The notes under the pieces are model-generated. The model saw only the letters and a list, made by a program, of their open reading frames with translations, ran no database searches and was not told where the DNA came from. A stretch of DNA of 64,000 nucleotides. Origin: Nucisporomicrobium flavum. GTDB taxonomy: Bacteria > Actinomycetota > Actinomycetes > Mycobacteriales > Micromonosporaceae. Position 1 is the stretch's first letter; the number at the start of each line of letters is the position of its first letter. This document shows, one piece after another, positions 60,253 to 64,000 of the stretch. The stretch is taken from assembly GCF_016464385.1 (NCBI RefSeq), contig NZ_JADMLH010000011.1:245312-309311 (forward strand), in the 5' to 3' direction. The position numbers and the translations under genes are program-made.

Positions 60253-60458
60253 GGCGCAACTCCTGTAAAGGAAACCGTCCCGGCACACCAACGGCGGTGC
60301 GTCAGGACGGTGATTGGCAGGATTCCCCGGGGGCGGGTCACCGCGATGCGGCCCGGCACAGTGCAGGCCATCGCGGGGACACCGCCGACGGACAGGTCGG
60401 CGGCGAACCAGCCCTGACCGGCCACGCGGAGGACATCAACGGCGGTGGCTGGTGGCAC
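60249..60458 (-). CDS. Possible 69-residue ORF coupled to the 270-aa gene
   Basis: GTG 60458; its TGA overlaps the ATG of the next gene (ATGA). Peptide includes VLRVAGQGWFAADLSVGGVPAMACTV and is moderately hydrophobic. The hairpin ACCGTCC...GGACGGT (60274-60311) falls within it. It could equally be leader DNA. Confidence 0.3.
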   Translation of the reverse strand: MPPATAVDVLRVAGQGWFAADLSVGGVPAMACTVPGRIAVTRPRGILPITVLTHRRWCAGTVSFTGVAP

Positions 60459-60623
60459 CTCGAGACTCGCGCAGCAGCACTGCGCACAGTCCGGACCTGC
60501 GGCGTGGCGCTTGTGCGAAGCGCTTCACGCCCGCGCCGGTTGCGTGACGGTCAGCGGCGGACCACCCGATGGCGGACTTGGGCTTGCCCGTCTGAGCGGA
60601 CCAAGGCACGGTCGCGGTGGACG
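60459..60623. other. Gap upstream of the 270-aa gene
   Basis: No gene seen. It separates the ParB-like terminator hairpin from the small coupled ORF and presumably holds the promoter of that unit. Confidence 0.4.
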
Positions 60624-60665
60624 CCGCGCTGCCTCCCCCACCGTCCGGCGGGGGAGGCAGCGCGG
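60624..60665 (-). terminator. Perfect 16-bp stem-loop after the ParB-like gene
   Basis: CCGCGCTGCCTCCCCC (60624-60639), 10-nt loop, GGGGGAGGCAGCGCGG (60650-60665). It starts 7 bp beyond the ParB-like stop. No U-tract, as usual in this clade. Confidence 0.8.
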
Positions 60666-60671
60666 CGCGCG

Positions 60672-62459
60672 TCAGGCTGCGGTGGGAAACTCGTCGACGT
60701 CGTGCAGTTCGTCGGTCGCGTCGGCGCGCATCTCGTTGCGGTCGAACGGTGCCTCGACCACCACCTGGTCCGCGTCGTCGTTCGCCGCGAGGACGTCGAC
60801 GGTCTCCCCCTGCTTCTCGGCGGCGGGCGATTCCGCGATGTCAGTGATCAACGCGGTGTCAGGGGCCTCGTCGTCCTCGTCGTCCTGGTCCTGCTCGTCG
60901 TCCTCGGTGGCGGCCGAGGCAGTCCAGCTCAGGTAGAGCTCTTGCTCGTCGTCGGTCAGCGGGTACTCGCGCTGGCGCAGCTCGTCGTACCAGGCAACGG
61001 CGGCCTGCTTGTCGAGCCAGTACCGGTTCGGTTCGGTATTGCCGTTCAGGTTGTACTCCAGCGCGCAGATGAACTTGGCGACCAGGCTGCGGCGCAGCCG
61101 GTCCTCGCCGGCGGCGGCGAGGGTGTCGTTGTCGGAGCCGCCGAGGGCGCGGTACAACTCGTCCAGGTCGTCGGAGCGGCCCATCGCCTTGCCCAGTGTG
61201 GCCGCCCGCATCGCCGGCACGAACAGCGCCCGTGCCCCCTTGGCGGTGCCGAACTTCTCGACGATGAATTCACGGCGCACAGTCGCGGCCAGCTGAAGGC
61301 GCTCGAGTCGCTCCTTCTCCTGCTGCTCGGCCAATTCCTTGGCGGCGATCTCCTCCGGGCTCAAACCGCGATGCGCCCACGAGATCTCCTTGCGGCGGGT
61401 GTAACCGCGCTGCTCCGGGTCGTCGCAGTACACGACAGTGCGGGCCTGACCGCCGTCCTTCTCCACGAACGCGTGGAAGCCGGGCTGGGTCTTGACCGCG
61501 TCGACGTCGACCGGCTGCCCGTCGGCATCTAGAAGCAGATCCGCGCGTACCGCGGTGCCGTCGTAGCCGAACCCGCGCGGCTTGGGCGTCACCTCGACAC
61601 CTTCGAGGACCAGGTGCGCCTTGGCCACGTCCCGGTTGCGGGCGTAGGCGCGCTTGTCGCGCAGCCGCGCCAGCTCGTGCTTGAAGCCGTACTGGTCATC
61701 CAGCTTGTCCAGCAGCTTGCGCTGGGCGTCCGAGTCGTCGGCGAACTCCTCCAGCGCGAGGGCCTGGTCCAGGGTGAGGGTGCCCAGGTTGAGCGCATGC
61801 TGCGCCGTGGCGGGCAGGGAGCGGGCCTTGATGGCGGTGCGGACCTGGTTGACGTCGGTGCGGCGGGCGTCGGCGATCTGCTGTTCGGTGAGGCCGGAAT
61901 TGAGCAGCATCTGGTATGCCTCGGCCTGTTCGATGCCCTCCAGGTCCTTGTGGTGGTCGTTGAGCTCCAGGAACTGCAGGATGAGCTGGATGTCGTCGTC
62001 GGTGTCGGCGATGAAACACGGCAGCTCGAAGCGTTCGGCCTTGATCGCCGCCTGGCGGCGCCGCTCTCCCTTGACGACAGCGAAGTGCTCGACCGGCTCG
62101 GCATCCTCGATCCGCCTACCGTTGGCGTCGGTGGGCAGGAAGAGCCCGATCGAGCGCACGACCAGCGGGGCGCGGACGCCGAACAGGCGCACGGAAGCGA
62201 TCAGCTTGCTCAGGTCACCCAGCCGGGTGCGCTTGAAGCCCTGCGGCTCGTGCAGGAATCGGGCGTCGAGCAGTCCGGCGCGGAACGGCAACGGGGTGCC
62301 GTCCTGGCCGGTGATCAGGTGCACGGGCTCGTCGGCGATCTCGCCGATCAGCGTCGGCTCGATCGCGACTAGCTCGGTGCTGGCGGCGGTGTCAGGCTCG
62401 TCGGCCACGGCGTCGTCGTTGTCCTGGAAAGCCTCGGTGTCGTTGGTGAGGGTGGTCAC
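60672..62459 (-). CDS. ParB-like nuclease/CTPase-fold protein
   Basis: GTG 62459 preceded by GGAGGT; 595 residues, much longer than chromosomal ParB (about 330). ParB N-domain ~45-220 with the CTP/box II motif VVKGERRRQAAIKA (GERRRQ 131-136), LQFLELNDHHKDLEGIEQAEAY and an HTH-like GLTEQQIADARRTDVNQVRTAI. A long C-terminal extension has a charged coiled coil (EEIAAKELAEQQEKERLERL) and an acidic tail. Extended ParB-like proteins in leading regions act in partition, nuclease or anti-defence roles. No neighbouring parS cluster was found, but the CACGTG hairpin at 22.9 kb is a candidate. Confidence 0.85.
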   Translation of the reverse strand: MTTLTNDTEAFQDNDDAVADEPDTAASTELVAIEPTLIGEIADEPVHLITGQDGTPLPFRAGLLDARFLHEPQGFKRTRLGDLSKLIASVRLFGVRAPLVVRSIGLFLPTDANGRRIEDAEPVEHFAVVKGERRRQAAIKAERFELPCFIADTDDDIQLILQFLELNDHHKDLEGIEQAEAYQMLLNSGLTEQQIADARRTDVNQVRTAIKARSLPATAQHALNLGTLTLDQALALEEFADDSDAQRKLLDKLDDQYGFKHELARLRDKRAYARNRDVAKAHLVLEGVEVTPKPRGFGYDGTAVRADLLLDADGQPVDVDAVKTQPGFHAFVEKDGGQARTVVYCDDPEQRGYTRRKEISWAHRGLSPEEIAAKELAEQQEKERLERLQLAATVRREFIVEKFGTAKGARALFVPAMRAATLGKAMGRSDDLDELYRALGGSDNDTLAAAGEDRLRRSLVAKFICALEYNLNGNTEPNRYWLDKQAAVAWYDELRQREYPLTDDEQELYLSWTASAATEDDEQDQDDEDDEAPDTALITDIAESPAAEKQGETVDVLAANDDADQVVVEAPFDRNEMRADATDELHDVDEFPTAA

Positions 62460-62562
62460 GATGGAATACCTCCGTACAGAGAGCAGTGATGAGAGCTGTG
62501 CTCGGGCGGGCGCCCGAGCGGGGCTGGCCTGATCCGCCGAGGGCCGGCCGATCGGCGTGAAC

Positions 62563-62626
62563 CCGCACGGCCCACCCCGGCGGTCACATCGACGGGGGTG
62601 GAGGTTGGTAGGGGTGGGCCGTGCGG
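62563..62626. repeat. Perfect 16-bp inverted repeat upstream of the ParB-like gene
   Basis: CCGCACGGCCCACCCC (62563-62578) and GGGGTGGGCCGTGCGG (62611-62626), 32-nt loop. It lies 104-167 bp upstream of the ParB-like start, the same placement as palindromes A-D although unrelated in sequence. Confidence 0.8.
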
Positions 62627-62800
62627 GGGCGCGCCGCGGGCGGCCAGGATCAATGGCCAGCCCCCGCCGGCACCCGACCGGCAGCCGACAAGCTGACGAG
62701 ACGGTGAGCCCTTAAACGGCGCGTCGTTGCGGGCCAGCGCCCATGCCACCGGCAGGTCGGACCCCGGTCCGCAGGTGGTCAGCGCCGACTACGGATGGGG

Positions 62801-63715
62801 TCAGTGCGTGGTCGCTCGACGAAATCGGTGCGCGGGCATATGGGTGCGTACGACGCTGGTCACCAGCCGGGTCAACCGGTCACCAGGTCCCTCGCGGACG
62901 GCGCGCTTGCACGCCGCGGTGGCCAGGGCGTGTTCATCACGCCGCCAGGCGCACCAGGCGGCCAGCGTCGCCGGGCCGGCGACGTAGCGGTCCGGGACGC
63001 GGCGGGTCACGTCCAGCCACAGATCCCGTTGCCACATGCACGCGCACACTGCGCCCCACGCCGTTTCGAGGGTGTCGCGGTGCGTCAGGGCGAGCGCCAG
63101 CGGTGCCAGTTGCCCGGTCGTGAGGCGCCGGCGCTGCTTCGCTGTGGCCAGTACGTCGTCGAGCAGCCCCGTGACGGCTACATCCGCAGCCAGGGCCGCC
63201 AGCGCGGCTTCGGTCTCCGCCTGGGATACCAGATCGGGCGCGATCAGGGTGTCCAGAGCCTGCCGCGATGGCAAGGCCACCATGCCCTCGACGGCCAGTC
63301 GGGTGGCGACCGGGCTGGTAGCCGGGTCGATGTCCATGCCGCGGCCGGCCGGGCACGAGCAACCCGCGAGTAGGCATACGCACCGGGAACCGGTGACCCA
63401 CAGCAGCGTGTGCAGCGGCAGGAACAAGTCGATGAGGCGGCCCACCGCGCTCAGGGTGGGCTGCACGGGTGGTGGGCCGTAGCCGATCAACGCGACCTCG
63501 GCACACGGCTCGGCCGGGGCCCGCAGCATCAGGTGCTCGCTGAGCGCCTCGGCCGAAAACCGCAACGGTTCCGCGGCCACGGCGAGGATGCGCTGATCGC
63601 CGCCCAGGTAGACCGCGACGATCTCATCGCCCGGGTGATACCCGAGCAGGTACGGCACGGCGCCCATCAGGCCTTGCGGGCTACGGAAGGTGGTGTCCGG
63701 TGAAGGGTCGTTCAT
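62801..63715 (-). CDS. DUF4192 protein
   Basis: ATG 63715; 304 residues. The opening FRSPQGLMGAVPYLLGYHPGDEIVAVYLGG is the hallmark of DUF4192, a family of actinomycete phages and mobile elements with no known activity. The middle has a Cys-rich stretch (RCVCLLAGCSCPAG) and the C-terminal half is helical (LATAKQRRRLTTGQLAPLALALTH). It sits beside the ParB-like gene, as in many actinomycete elements, so a shared role in maintenance is likely. Confidence 0.82.
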   Translation of the reverse strand: MNDPSPDTTFRSPQGLMGAVPYLLGYHPGDEIVAVYLGGDQRILAVAAEPLRFSAEALSEHLMLRAPAEPCAEVALIGYGPPPVQPTLSAVGRLIDLFLPLHTLLWVTGSRCVCLLAGCSCPAGRGMDIDPATSPVATRLAVEGMVALPSRQALDTLIAPDLVSQAETEAALAALAADVAVTGLLDDVLATAKQRRRLTTGQLAPLALALTHRDTLETAWGAVCACMWQRDLWLDVTRRVPDRYVAGPATLAAWCAWRRDEHALATAACKRAVREGPGDRLTRLVTSVVRTHMPAHRFRRATTH

Positions 63716-63876
63716 GATCGCACGCGCCTTTCAACAGGAATGGGGGTGGGCGTACGCCGTTGCAGCGCTGGTGACCGGGATGGGTGAGCCGCGAGGGCTT
63801 TGCGCCCTACCGACGTGGCAACGACGTAGGGCCCCCGTCATCTGGTGGGGTTCGTCGCCGCTCGGCAGGGCGCTGA

Positions 63877-64000
63877 TTAGATCTGCGAGTTCGGGATCCG
63901 AAAGTCAGCCAGTTTGGGGGCCACTCGAGGGAAAGCCGGGTGATCGATGTCGCTCAGTTTCGGAGCCACCGAGAGCTCGGCCCAGCGCTGGTCATCGCAG
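63877..64000 (-). CDS. C-terminus of an unidentified protein, cut by the window end
   Basis: The leftward frame ends at TAA 63877-63879 and reads WAELSVAPKLSDIDHPAFPR then VAPKLADFRIPNSQI, a duplicated VAPKLxD unit. Only 40 residues are visible, too few to assign. It continues the co-oriented leading region. Confidence 0.6.
   Translation of the reverse strand, partial: CDDQRWAELSVAPKLSDIDHPAFPRVAPKLADFRIPNSQI

Larger units (their letters stand above)
8106..64000. mobile_element. Conjugative element, minimal visible extent
   Basis: Inferred from an excisionase-like gene, initiator-like gene, full T4SS set, coupling protein, MobF relaxase, SSBs, Prim-Pol, ParB-like and DUF4192 genes in one window. 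Neither attachment sites nor an integrase are visible, so a plasmid is not excluded and 8.1-22 kb could belong to a separate element. Confidence 0.55.

Noticed and set aside
62456..62749. Small gene overlapping the ParB-like start (GTGA)
   Set aside because: Low-complexity peptide spanning a perfect 16-bp hairpin; better explained as leader DNA.
1..64000. CRISPR arrays, rRNA, tRNA
   Set aside because: No regularly spaced direct repeats with unique spacers and no cloverleaf or rRNA signatures were noticed by eye; a tRNAscan or CRISPR search would be decisive.

Overview
The window is GC-rich, densely coding DNA from an actinomycete, most likely Micromonosporaceae. That placement is inferred from base composition, frequent GTG/TTG starts, and actinobacterial families such as DUF574-type methyltransferases, SCO6880-like and DUF4913 transfer proteins, DUF4192 and a wide set of STAND/NACHT regulators. 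Most of it reads as an accessory region built around an integrative or plasmid-borne conjugative element whose ends and integrase lie outside the window.

Layout. 0-7 kb: the 3' part of a giant (>2,300 aa) protein of unknown function, abutted by a wrecked IS5-family transposase. 8-9.7 kb: an operon of an excisionase-like HTH protein, two small proteins and a winged-helix, replication-initiator-like protein that carries five DNA-level iterons inside its gene. 9.9-16.9 kb: regulators and methyltransferases (LuxR/ATPase regulator; a duplicated winged-helix/methyltransferase fusion; a class I methyltransferase; an XRE regulator). 18.2-21.6 kb: a three-gene cassette of a cysteine-less L,D-transpeptidase-like protein, a cytochrome P450 and a histidine decarboxylase-like PLP enzyme. 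23-34.2 kb: a rightward type IV secretion/transfer operon (ParA-like, VirB2-like, VirB6/TrbL-like, SCO6880-like, VirB4, VirD4/TraG, DUF4913, small proteins, lipoprotein, VirB1-like hydrolase). 34.6-39.1 kb: a NACHT-repeat protein with an adjacent two-TM protein; the two share a 19-residue motif, suggesting an amyloid-type signalling pair. 39.8-43.1 kb: a hydrolase/MarR/membrane protein/lipoprotein operon. 43.3-48.8 kb: DUF3800 protein and MobF (TraA-like) relaxase-helicase. 48.8-49.05 kb: probable oriT.

49.5-64 kb looks like the leading region that would enter a recipient first. Every gene reads leftward, toward the putative oriT: two SSB-like proteins, a Prim-Pol, a ParB-like protein, a DUF4192 protein, a flavin monooxygenase and several unknowns. 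Long hairpins of one repeated family sit 90-125 bp upstream of several of these genes. That is the geometry expected of single-strand promoters working on an incoming T-strand, and it is the most attractive hypothesis here.

A second network-level signal is a triple 10-bp direct repeat of the core GGACAGC, present upstream of the transfer operon, the P450 cassette and the hydrolase operon, and in weaker form upstream of the excisionase operon. It suggests one regulator for several modules. A near-perfect 17-bp inverted repeat guards the transfer operon. Several genes carry apparent frameshifts, which may be decay or sequencing indels. No rRNA, tRNA or CRISPR array was recognised.
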